Below are positions 1-9,816 of a stretch of DNA of 64,000 bases, in pieces (the stretch's first letter is position 1; each line of letters opens with the position of its first letter). The stretch lies in assembly GCA_033060915.1 (NCBI GenBank), contig CM065384.1, positions 36,170,001 through 36,234,000 of the forward strand, given 5' to 3'. The DNA comes from Euryodendron excelsum. Its lineage: Eukaryota; Streptophyta; Magnoliopsida; Ericales; Pentaphylacaceae. A model generated the notes under the pieces. That model saw only the letters and a list, made by a program, of their open reading frames with translations. It did no database searches and had not been told where the DNA came from. Position numbers and translations under genes: made by a program.

Positions 1-383
1 TTAGATTCCTTAACTTGATTGGTACCTTTATGTGTAACCTTTAGTCTATCCCATATTTCTTTAGCTAATTCACAAGTGGAGATACGATTGAATTCATTGG
101 GATCAAGTGCACAATAGAGAATATTCATGGCTTTGACATTAGATTGTAACATTTTTAAATCATCTTCATCCCATTCAAATTCAGGTTTAGGGACATATAT
201 TCTTTCTACTCTAGTTGTAAGAGTTTTGGGACCATTTATTATGAGTCTCCATAATTCATAATTTACCGATTGAATATAGATTCTTATTCTATTCTTTCAA
301 TAGTTATAATTAGTGCCATTGAACATAGGTGGTCTGTTTGTGAATCGACCCATACCGAGAGAGCTTCCAAAATTGGTTGCCAT
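1..383 (-). pseudogene. Ty1/copia gag, N-terminal part (runs off left edge)
   Basis: Read on the minus strand from an ATG at 381-383, this encodes the start of a copia Gag with the plant UBN2-type layout: a short start, a region like 'MFNGTNYNYW' near residue 20, then 'LDPNEFNRI' and 'AKEIWDRLKVTHKGT' near the edge. Gag would form the cytoplasmic particle for reverse transcription. The Trp codon of the NYW-like motif is now TGA (about 291-293), so this copy is not functional. It lies directly downstream (minus direction) of a primer binding site and LTR, which fixes it as the 5' end of an element whose remainder is outside the window. Confidence 0.85.
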
Positions 384-424
384 GGATCTATTCCTAAGAT
401 GTTAAGCCTAAAACAGGAATACAA

Positions 425-434
425 GCTCTGATAC
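425..434 (-). other. Primer binding site (initiator Met tRNA type)
   Basis: The minus strand reads GTATCAGAGC, matching the 3' end complement used by most copia elements (TGGTATCAGAGC) except for the first two bases. It sits 4 bases from the LTR end at 439, the expected place for minus-strand DNA priming. Confidence 0.8.
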
Positions 435-438
435 TAAT

Positions 439-2187
439 TGTTGGCCCAAAAGGCAACCCAAGGGTGGGGCGAATTGAATTTTTCAAAAATTAAAAGTAAT
501 TAAAATTAATCTAATCAAAGAAACAGAGATCGAGATATACATATAATGTAATGTAATCAAAAGTGAAATGAAAACAGAGCAATAGAAAACATACCAAGAA
601 TTACTGAGGTTCAACCACAATTCGTGATCTACGTTCCCACCCCAAGATCCCCTTGAAGTCTTCCTCTACTATGCAATCTCCAATTACAAAATGGATGCTG
701 ATTTTCCAAGTGCTCAGTTCACTTTTATACAAGAACTTCTTCCCAAGTTCTTCCAGTCACCAAGTGATTTTGTCCAAGATCCACTCAAACTTACAAGAGT
801 TTTTATTCTATAAAAGAACTCTTAAACTCTCACTTACAGGTGTATAAAGATATACAAACAAAATACAAACTCTCTATCAAGAGTGGATAGAAAAATATAA
901 GCTCATACAATAAAGATAAGAAAAATGTTCAGATTTTTCAGTTTGATCAGTCAGTGGTACTTATGTTTCTTGTATCTCTTGCGTATAAATGCAGTTAGAA
1001 GCTTGTATATAAACCCCTGTATTGATTTCGTCCGTTGGAGATTGTTGGGGCTTATTTAATGTAAGTCCAGTTCATTATAACGTTAGAAAAACTAGTCATT
1101 ATCTCCCAGGTGTTGACACTTGGTTTCATGTGTCGACACATCTGGTCTGTATTTTTCAGATATTGTCCACTATCTCTATGTGTCGACACTTGATCATTCT
1201 ATCTTTAGATTTTTGGCTTCTGTCTTCATGTGTCAACTCTTCATTTTCATCTGTCGACACACTATCCAGAAATCTTGCTTCTATCTTCCCATGATCAAGT
1301 TCAGCTTCAGTATTACTATAAGATTTTCAAAGAGTCTTCTCTTTAGGGCATGATGATCAATCAAAGTCTTCAATTCACCAAGGTTGTTCTTTATTCAATT
1401 TGGATTGAATTAATTATTTGATAATTATCTTTTCTTGGTTTTCACACTGTCAGAACTTCACTCTATTATTGCTTAGCTCGTTTTCTTTATTGTCGATCTT
1501 TCTTTTTCATTTCTGAGCTCATTCTTTCATTACTGAGCTTTCTCTTTCATTGCCGAGCTCTTTCTTTCATTTCCGAGCTTTCTCTTTCATTGCCGAGTTC
1601 TTTCTTTTATTTGGATCACTTCAATGAAACTTCTATAAGCTTGATGAAATCTGTTCTTGAACACTTTTATTTTCTTTGAGTATATATCATCTTCATTGAG
1701 TCTTTATATCCCAGATAAAGTCTTCACTTGGATTCTTTGTAGAGATTATGCAATTGCGATGAATTCTCTTCTCAACCATCTTCAATCTTTCTTCTCAATC
1801 AAATCATCTTTAGGTGATCTTTGCACACTTTGATGAAATCTTCTTTTGAACACATTCAATTTCTTTGAATGTAAGTCAACTTCCTTGAGTATATGCATAC
1901 TTGATGACATTTTTATTTGAACACCTTCAATCTCTTCAAATGAAAGATATTTGTTTGAAGTTGGAATAAGTGTCAATATTCTGTTTTGGTACATTGCATA
2001 ACTCATAGAGTGCATTGCTTGATCTTGGTTGTTGTGCATTCACTTTGACATATATTAGACTTAAAGTCAAACTTCTTAGTCTAAATTATAATCTTTATTA
2101 ATCTCCACACTAAGCAAATGCATTAATAAAATAATACAAGGTTTAGTTATCATCAAAATCAACATGGGGATCAACCTTGAGTCAACA
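439..2187 (-). mobile_element. Copia 5' LTR, minus orientation (1.75 kb, family B)
   Basis: Starts TGTTGACTCAAGG and ends GGGCCAACA on the minus strand, followed by a PBS and gag, so this is the 5' LTR of a minus-strand element. The same LTR recurs as a solo copy on the plus strand at 31963-33680. The element has inserted into the RNase H coding region of another copia element that resumes at 2188. The bases next to the insertion (2188-2192) are GATAT; the partner TSD would lie beyond the left edge. Inside are a palindrome cluster and tandem arrays listed separately. Confidence 0.85.
1100..1620. repeat. Palindrome cluster and ~26 bp array inside LTR family B
   Basis: Between about 1103 and 1262 the palindrome-based motif TGTCGACAC or a one-base variant occurs about five times, spaced roughly 20-70 bp. 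From about 1460 to 1610 a 20-26 bp unit containing 'CATTGCCGAGCTC' with T-rich spacers is repeated five to six times. Both arrays are also present in the solo copy near 32520-33000. They may be U3 regulatory repeats; that role is inference. Confidence 0.6.
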
Positions 2188-2658
2188 GATATTACAGGAT
2201 ACACTAATGCAGGTTGAGCAAGGTCTGCCGATGATTGTAAAAGCACCTCTGGTATGTGTTTTTATAGAGGTCATAACCTTGTTGCTCGACATTATAAAAA
2301 GCATAATGCCATCTCTTTGTCCACTGTTGAGGCATAGTACATAGCTGCTGGAAGTTGTTGTGCTCAGCTCTTGTAGATGAAACAGATGTTGTGTGATTGT
2401 GGCTTAGAACCAAATGTCATGACCTTGTTTTGTGACAACATGAGTGCGATTAGTATTTCAAAGAATCCTATCCATCATTCTCACACCAAACACATTGATA
2501 TTCGATATCGCTTTATCCATGAATTAGTTGACGAGAAGATCATCTCTCTAGAGCATATTTACACTGAGAACCAACTTGCTGATCTCTTCAGTAAACCCCT
2601 TGACACTCTTAGGTTTGAATTTCTGCAAAAATTCCTAGGAGTGTGCTCTCTCGAGTAA
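2188..2658 (+). pseudogene. Copia pol C-terminus: RNase H domain
   Basis: The reading frame gives a copia RNase H tail: 'YTNAG', 'CKSTSG', a degraded 'SLSTVEAEY'-type motif where E is followed by a stop, then 'LFCDNMSAI', 'HTKHIDIRYRFIHE' and 'LADLFSKPL'. Several in-frame stops (for example in 'VEA-stop-YIAAG') show it is dead. The upstream part of pol is separated by the minus-strand element at the left edge. It is followed by a spacer, an extra ORF, polypurine tracts and a 3' LTR on the same strand, so all belong to one plus-strand element. Confidence 0.85.
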
Positions 2659-4162
2659 TCTGTCTTACTGGGGTCCAGGCTTGAGTACTGCTCTTGCTTC
2701 ATCTTATCTCAAGCATTTCTTCGTGTATGTTATTTTTTTGTTGTGTCTTGTGTGTGTGAGTTTTTGGTGTGACCTGCTTTTGGCTCATTTTGTCTTTTAT
2801 TTAAAGCACTTCCCATGAATTACTAGAAGCATGAGCATTGTATAAATTGAATCGTGTGTGCATTTGTGATTGTATGTTAGTGATTCATACATCATTGATG
2901 ATTCTGGCCATGCTTATAACTCATGGTTATCTAGTGCTAACCTCTTGAGATCTCTTAGAATATGGAGTCCAACTTTTTATGATCATTTTGCGGATCTCAT
3001 CTTGGTTGTCTTCTTTTGGTCAGGAATGCCTTGATTAACCTTGGTCACATGTATACCCTTTTATAAAAAAATAATAAAAAAAAAACAATTGAGTTGGGTG
3101 GAAAGGGCTACATGTGAGTGTGTGAGAAGCTACCCTTGTTATGTGATAAGAGGAGATGGTTATCTGCTCACATGTGTGAAAGCCAGCATCCTTGCGTTGT
3201 CTTTTGTACTTTTATGTTAGAGAGATAAGGTTGGAACTTCAAGGATTGATCAGAAAATGGTGTGCTTCAAGAAAAAGAGAATTCTTGTTAATCACTGTGA
3301 TTGGGATGACATGGGGGTTTAACTTCTAGTGCATTATTGTCCAAGTGGAAGCTTCCATGATGAACATTACCATGATTTTGTTCTAGGGTCCATATTCTCA
3401 TTGATCTAATTGATGGACCTGCATCTCATTTTCAGGATTGATAGTATGGTTTTTATCATCTGTGTATGTTTTGGATTGCCTTCATGCCATCCTTAATCTA
3501 TCTTGATGTTAATTTTACATGCTTAAGTCTTCTTTACCTTCATTGGTAGTATTTTGGATATGTTGATTCTTGAGACCTTGATCAGGTGGGTACTCCTTTT
3601 GTTTAGGGGTGTTTTTTTTTTTTTTTTGGTGGTCAGGTGAGGTCGTGGGTTCTCGTGGGATCTCGAGCCCGCGAAGTCGACTTATCAGGGCTCTTTTTAA
3701 ACCCTAGCACTTATTGCATTTTTTGGTTTTTTTTTCTTGTACGTCGCTTTCTTGGGTGCCTATTCCACCTCGATCTAGCGAGCTTCTCCCCTCCATCCGT
3801 GGTCGTGTCTTTTGGTTCGAATCTAAGGTATTTCTCCTTTCTCATTCTCGTTTTTTCTTCTAGTAGTTTTTTGGGCGTTTTCCTTTCCTAAGGTTTCGGG
3901 TTTTTCTGATTTCCCCTCTTGGTTATTAATTGGGTCGATTGTTTCGTGGTTTCACATCTGTAGGGTGTGAATCTTCTATTTGAGGGCGTGTTTGCCTTAG
4001 ATTTTTTTGGTGGGTGATTGTGTCTGATTGAGTGGGTATGGCTTGTCTTGAACCAGTCATGGTGACTAGTGCGTCATTTGTCTTAGGTTGTTTGGACTAG
4101 TCACTGTTAGACCGGTGCATTGTGTTTGGTGTTATTTTTCTGTGTGTTAATTCGTAGGCTTC
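2659..4162 (+). other. Noncoding spacer of the Sirevirus-like element
   Basis: No coding potential that I can support. It separates the pol tail from the extra 3' ORF. A T-run lies at about 3608-3626 followed by GC-richer DNA to about 3800. Long spacers before an envelope-position ORF are known in Sirevirus-type copia elements. Confidence 0.5.
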
Positions 4163-5842
4163 ATGATTCCTACTCCTAGGAAAATGAAAAGGTCATAAAC
4201 CCCTCCTTCTCGTCGTACCTCGGGTTCTCCAATCAAACAGCCTTCCCCTAGTTCCCCGAGCAAACAGCCTATCTCTAGTTCCCCCAGTAAGCATCTTTGC
4301 TCTAACACCCCTAGTGCCATATCTTCTCGTCGAGGGGGACTGTCTTCGTCCCCTACAGTGTCTCAGTTTAGACTAGCTTTTGAGGTTGAGTCTTAGTTTA
4401 ATCGGTCTTTTTCCTCTATGCCTGTTTTTGTCTCTCGAGGTATTATCCTCGATCAGTTTTCTGAGATGTGTATCCATACCTACTTTTCTAAATGGGGTTG
4501 GACGCGTCTTGCTGTGTGTAATGGGTTGGCCAGTCAGGAGCTCGTTCGAGAATTCTTTGTTAACATTCATGCTCCAGACAAGGAGGCTGGGACTTTACAG
4601 TCATATGTGTGTGGGGTGTCTCTAAATTTTTCTATATCTGATATTTACACCTTTCACCATATATCTCGTCCCATTATTATTGAATTTCCATATCCTACAG
4701 TGTCTCAGTTTAGACTAGCTTTTGAGGTTGAGTCTTAGTTTAATCGGTCTTTTTCCTCCATGCCTGTTTTTGTCTCTCGAGGTATTATCCTCGATCAGTT
4801 TTCTGAGATGTGTATCCATACCTACTTTTCTAAATGGGGTTAGACGCGTCTTGCTGTGTGTAATGGGTTGGCCAGTCAGGAGCTCGTTCGAGAATTCTTT
4901 GTTAACATTCATGCTCCAGACAAGGAGGCTGGGACTTTACAGTCATATGTGTGTGGGGTGTCTCTAAATTTTTCTATATCTGATATTTGCACCTTTCACC
5001 ATATATCTCGTCCCATTATTATTGAATTTCCATATCCTCCCGCTCGGATTCGGCCTACGTTGAACTCCTTGGCCCATCTTTTCCTATCTTTTGGAGGCAA
5101 CTGGCCTCCTGGTCCTTCGAGTCTCCTCAAGCAAAAAGAGCTAGAAAATATTTTTCGGATGCTCAACCATGTGGTGAGTGACCTCTTTCTCTGCACTTCA
5201 CATGTGAGCGAGATTGATGAGTCTTGTGCCCGGCTTATACATGCCATTGCCACAGGCCTAGCTATGGATATAAGTTGACTCATGTTTAATCTAATCCTCG
5301 AGGCATCTGCGGATAATTCCTCTCGTGCTTATTTTTCTTTTGAAATTTTGGTTACCGAGTCTCTTTTGCGTCACAATATTGTGGTCAAGCCCCACGAGAC
5401 TCGTATCTCGGTTGAAAAACCCATCTCGTTTCACACCCTCAAGATGAGTAATGCCCATCTTAGAGTTGCTCCTCCACCTTCTCAGTTACAGTAGCCAGTG
5501 GTGGAACTTTCTAATAATAAGGGTCCTTATGTTGATCCTGTTGCTTCATCTTCCTCCATTACTCATGTGTCTGCTCCTCCTCTTGCTAGGATTTCTGCTC
5601 CAACTCCTGGTTCTTCGTCATCTACTGCTGTTGCTATTGTTGTTCTCTCCACCCAGCTGACATCGATTCACACTAACCTCGTGGAGCCCATTGGCTTGGT
5701 TCATAAGCGCATCAATCTCATCGTGGAACGTTAGGAGTGTGACATTATCTGTGTTTGGGATACATTGTCTGCTCTCTCTCGGCAGCACACCGAGTTTATC
5801 AATGACGTGAATAACTTCATTCAGAGAGTTCGTCGTTGGTAG
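4163..5842 (+). pseudogene. Degenerate extra ORF in envelope position of copia element
   Basis: One continuous frame of 560 codons runs from ATG 4163 to TAG 5842 with seven in-frame stops before its end. The first 65 codons are Ser/Pro/Lys rich ('SPSSPSKQPISSSPSK'), followed by a globular part ('VREFFVNIHAP', 'YVCGVSLNFS', 'FHHISRP') that resembles the plant 'putative plant transposon protein' domain (Transposase_32-like). The tail is Ser/Pro rich and ends with a short helical region. Because the frame is preserved despite stops, this was once translated. A 342 bp in-frame tandem duplication is present. Function unknown; position matches the env-like ORF of Sireviruses. The domain assignment is tentative. 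Confidence 0.6.
4352..5035 (+). repeat. 342 bp in-frame tandem duplication (2 copies)
   Basis: Copies 4352-4693 and 4694-5035 are nearly identical, with only a few substitutions seen, one of which creates a TAG in the second copy. The period is exactly 114 codons. The junction shows short shared sequence (TATCCT) at both edges. The high identity means it is much younger than the decay of the surrounding element. Confidence 0.95.
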
Positions 5843-6065
5843 CTTTGTTTTAATGGATGGTTTCTCTTGTGGATATTTCTTGTTTCTTTTTGTTCTCTTA
5901 TGGATGTTTTCAGCCTTGAGTGTGGTTGGTACCTCATTTTGCTTGTTGAGGCCTTAGTTTCTTTTGGCTTCTGGACAGTGTTCAGTTATATATAATGGCT
6001 TTTGCTTTGCATCTTTTATGTCCTTGGCATGGTTGGTTCCTTGTGCTTCCTTTGTTAATTTCTTT

Positions 6066-6310
6066 TCAAAAAGGGGGAGATATCTTTTATGCTTCAGCTA
6101 CAGCTATATATTGTTTTATGCTTTTCTCGTGATATTCTCTTATATCTTGCTTGCACTTGATTAGGTTAGTTGGTTGGTTGCTTGCACTATGTGCAGGGAT
6201 GATTCTACATGCTTATGACTGGGGTATCATTGTACTTTTCATTTATTTCCCTATAATGGTTATGTCTTGTAGCATAGGGTTTTGGTCACGAAATTATCAA
6301 AGGGGGAGAT
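6066..6310 (+). other. Duplicated polypurine tract
   Basis: AAAAAGGGGGAGAT occurs at about 6067-6080 and AAAGGGGGAGAT again at 6299-6310, the latter abutting the 3' LTR. The tract primes plus-strand DNA synthesis. Multiplied copies upstream of the LTR are a recognised trait of Sirevirus-type copia elements. Confidence 0.8.
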
Positions 6311-7231
6311 TGTAAGATTATGAAATTGACTAAATTTCGTGACAAGTTTTGTTTGATGTAATTTGGGGATTTGAGTTATTAATCACAAGCATTCGAAAGG
6401 GAATTCAAGTTTATTCATGCAAATTCGTGCTAAGAGAGTCTTATATGATGCATATTGGCTGATGAAGGGGACTTCAAGGGATGTCAATGGATTTCGAGAG
6501 ATCTCAAAGGCAAAACAGTGTGCTGTCTTCATATTAAGACCTCGCAGGATCTTCGAGGGATGTCGCGGGATCTCGAGGTTAAAAATAATGAGCATGTAGA
6601 TTTGACAAGACCTCACAGGATCCTCGCGGGATGTCCAGAGTAAAAACAGTGAGCATGTCAAAATCTGATATTGAGCTTACAGGATCCTCGTGGGATCGAG
6701 ATGCACCTCATGGGATCTCGAGGGATCGAGCTGCAAGAAATTAGGATTCTCGGGAATATTGCCGCTAGGGTTTTTGCACCTATTTAAAACCCAGCACACT
6801 TCCCCAAACCCTATCTGAGCCACCACTATCAAAAACACCTTTTGCGAAGTATTTTCTACCTTCCAAGAAGCTCAGAAACAAATCTTAGCAACAACCTTTT
6901 TTAACCCAATTAAAGAAATCAAGAGTCTTAAAGGAGCTCAAGGCGTGAAATCCGTTCTAAGAGGATCTGAACAGTGGTCAAGCACGAAGACGGTAAATTG
7001 TGGATACGAGCAAGGTCAAGACAATTATTAGATCAAGAGTTGATAGGTTTTTATTGTAAAGAGTCTTGTAACCATTTGAAATACAAGTGATAATACACGA
7101 TCTTTATCCGGCAAAGGGGACACGTGATTTTTCTCCCATTTAAGAATTTTCACAGAAAAAGACTGATGTGTTCTTGATTGAATAGTTTGTTCTCCTTTGT
7201 GTCTTGGTATATACAATATTGCTCAATGCCA
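6311..7231 (+). mobile_element. 3' LTR of Sirevirus-like copia element
   Basis: Begins TGTAAGATTATG right after the polypurine tract. A homologous LTR lies in reverse orientation at 14031-15002; the two match in blocks such as AAATTTCGTGACAAGTTTT, the 'GCTAAGAGAGTCTT' block and the 'GTAACCAT' block. The right end, GCTCAATGCCA at about 7231, is inferred from where that similarity fades and a CA end occurs. A promoter-like CTATTTAAAACC lies near 6780. Confidence 0.75.
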
Positions 7232-8629
7232 TAACATCTTGAACCAATCTTGTAGGGTTTAATCCCTTGGACAAAATATAGACAAAGGCTAGGTTTTTCA
7301 AAATCAAGTAGCTAAACCCCAATTTGGGTACAATTGTGAAGTTTTGCCAAGGATCTTCAAGGATTTCTATGGGGGTATATGAATCTCATTGAATTATCTT
7401 AAGAATTCTCTAATTCTACTTTATTGAGTTTTGGATCTATTAAAAAACTTAAGTTCATGACACAATTTGATAATTTCTGTGCACAATTCTCAAATTGATA
7501 TAGAAATTGTACAAATCTATTGTTTGAATCTATGATTCTATTAATAGCTTAAACTTCTAATCTCAATTGGGCTTGAATCCATGGTTTTATGGTCGAAATC
7601 CTCTGAATCAAGAGTGCATGGAGTGATCCTTGATTTGAGTTAACAAATTATTGAAATTTTTGTTGAACTTGGTGAATTGAATCAATTACATCCAAATCTC
7701 CTTAAATTGCCTTAGAATCTCAATTACTTTGCTTAGTTGATAGTTTAGTTATTAATTGCCTTTAATTGCATTGCATAAGTAGTATAGAATCAACATTCTC
7801 AAAACTAAAATATTTTTGGTCTACTTTTGTTACTCTTAAATTCAATTTCATTTGATTTGCAATCCAAATTGAGTGAGTCCATTGTGAGTTGAGCGTTCAT
7901 TTCTATATTGAAAACAATCACATGAGAAGAACAATAACCAAAGATTAACCAATAAATTACAATGCGAAACCGTACACTTACGGAATCGAACCACCCATCA
8001 CCTCGTGTCTATCCTGATGATACTCCGCTAAAAAAAGCCGGTTGCTCTAGCATTACTATTTTTTTAAGGCTAGAAATTTTTTTAGAACTTTACGTACTAC
8101 AACTAAGGCTCTAGATAGATTTTACAATTCTTTTTATAAAAAATTGCCTAGTCCATATGCAAATGTCTTATGAAAAGAAAGCCCAAAATTAACAACACTA
8201 GAAAAAAAAATAGCAGTTTAAACGAAAAATTAAATTGTACAAAAAACCTTTTTTGAAGGCTCCAAAATTATTAAAACTTGTACGCTGTTAAGGCCTGTAT
8301 AGGTTCTACATCTTTCTTCATAAGGAGGACGCAAAAAAAAAAAAGAAGACATGTTACAAAAAAGAAGGCTAAAATCAACGTACTAATTAATTTTAAAAGA
8401 AAAAAAACTCGTTTAACCAAAAAATTTATAATATAATATTTTTACAATAAACTAAAAATGTAAAAAGTCTCATTTAAAGCCTCAAATTGTTTTGAGCTAG
8501 ATTATGTTTCAAGCAACACTAAAATTTTAGCAATCGATTAGGATGTAATTTTGGTATTACTTGGTAAACACGAATGTGTTACTCGATGTATTGATGAACA
8601 AATGTACGATATTTCGTACACATTTTTTT
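7232..8629. other. Gene-free AT-rich region
   Basis: No open frame or RNA gene that I can support. Around 7430-7900 the composition (runs like TTAATTGCCTTTAATTGCATTGC) resembles decayed LTR sequence, and a GC-richer patch lies near 7960-8040, but no TSD or second copy was found. Confidence 0.4.
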
Positions 8630-8641
8630 AGTTAAATATTT

Positions 8642-8945
8642 TTTTGGTTATGCGGTCAATGTGTTTGAGTCAGCTTCTGTACACCTCAACTAATCTCCTC
8701 TTTGATTTGGTCAAAAACATGTCATTTACTTTTTATTTGGTTATGCGATTAAGGTGTCCGGGTCAACTTATCTACATCTCAACCGATATCTTCTCTGGTT
8801 TGGTCAAAGACAGATCATTTATGGTAGAATTAGGATATTCACAAGAGACAAATCTCTTGCAATATAACACCAAAAGAATTGTCAAGTTTCGAACTCAGGA
8901 CGTCTAGATTTATAGTGTCTCCATTGGGCTATCCGCTCAAGGTTC
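8642..8945 (-). mobile_element. tRNA-derived SINE, copy 1
   Basis: Read on the minus strand, the right end has a tRNA-like head: an A-box-like 'GGATAGCCCAATGG' near 8920-8937 and a B-box-like 'GAGTTCGAAACTT' near 8885. The left end has a T-run (poly-A on the minus strand). Flanks show an imperfect long TSD, AGTTAAATATTT at 8630-8641 and AGTTAAGTAATTT at 8946-8958. Related copies are at 54056-54265 and 62301-62684. The body contains a ~93 bp tandem duplication (8646-8738 and 8739-8831). Confidence 0.75.
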
Positions 8946-8958
8946 AGTTAAGTAATTT

Positions 8959-9334
8959 CCTAATGATGTTTATGCACTTGAGTTTAAGCTAACCAAATGG
9001 GTAGATTAGGCCGGTTTACTAGTAGCTTCAAGCCGTTTGGGACTTGGGAAAAGGAAAGAAAATTAATTATTTTCTTTCCTTTCCCCATTTGATTATACTT
9101 GGGAGAGAAAAGGAAGGGAGAAAACAAAGAAAAAGGAAAATAATGGCTTTCCCTATTTATCTCTCTTATTTCATTCCACTTTCCTTTTTTTTTTTCTCGC
9201 AAAATCAAAAAGTAAAAGGAAAACTTTTCCTTGGATTTCTCTTTCCTTTTTTTTTCCTTTCCTTCTCCAAATTCCAAAAAGCCTATTATTGACAGTATTT
9301 GGACTAAGAGTTACCAAGTCAATAGAGACAGCTG
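8959..9334. other. Host DNA paralogous to 9.95-10.1 kb and 62.2 kb
   Basis: The block near 8966-9030 (GAGTTTAAGCTAACC... ACTAGTAGCTT) resembles 9990-10060 and 62240-62300/62685-62720. The remainder to about 9290 is purine-rich then pyrimidine-rich DNA. No gene is seen. Confidence 0.45.
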
Positions 9335-9342
9335 CTCCCACT

Positions 9343-9808
9343 CGATGGCAGAGCCACTGTGTGGCCAGAGAGGGCAAGTGTCCCATCTCAAATTTTCATA
9401 ATTGCACTTTTATATATAATTTTTAAAATTATTTTCAATTTAGCCCTTAAAAACTTAGAAATGCCCCCCCCCCCTCAAAATTTTCTAACGTTTCATTTTT
9501 AACCATAGTCTTATGAAATATTTTTAATTTTCCCCTCTAAAATTTTTTAAAACCCCTCAAATTTTTAAATATTCTATATTTACCTACAACTTAAGGAATA
9601 TTTTTCAATTTTTACCTACTAAAACTTTATAAATGCTCCCTTAAATAGTTATTTTGCTTCAACAAGTCGAATATATATATATATATATAAAGTAGTATAT
9701 ATTATACATGTGAAAAGTCAAGTGTCCTATTGTTAATTATAAAAAATAATAAAAATTGTTATGAGTAATGGTTGCCTCTCCTGAATGATTTTTCTAGCTT
9801 TGCCACTG
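9343..9808. mobile_element. hAT-like MITE with perfect 8 bp TSD
   Basis: CTCCCACT occurs at 9335-9342 and 9809-9816. The ends are an imperfect terminal inverted repeat: left CGATGGCAGAGCC, right read inward CAGTGGCAAAGCT. An 8 bp TSD and a CA(G)TGGC-type end are hAT hallmarks. The interior is AT-rich with C-runs, has no ORF, and contains an (AT)n run near 9671-9688. Confidence 0.75.
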
Positions 9809-9816
9809 CTCCCACT

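Noticed and set aside
7960..8050. GC-richer patch considered as a tRNA gene
   Set aside because: No cloverleaf or A/B box arrangement could be built from it.
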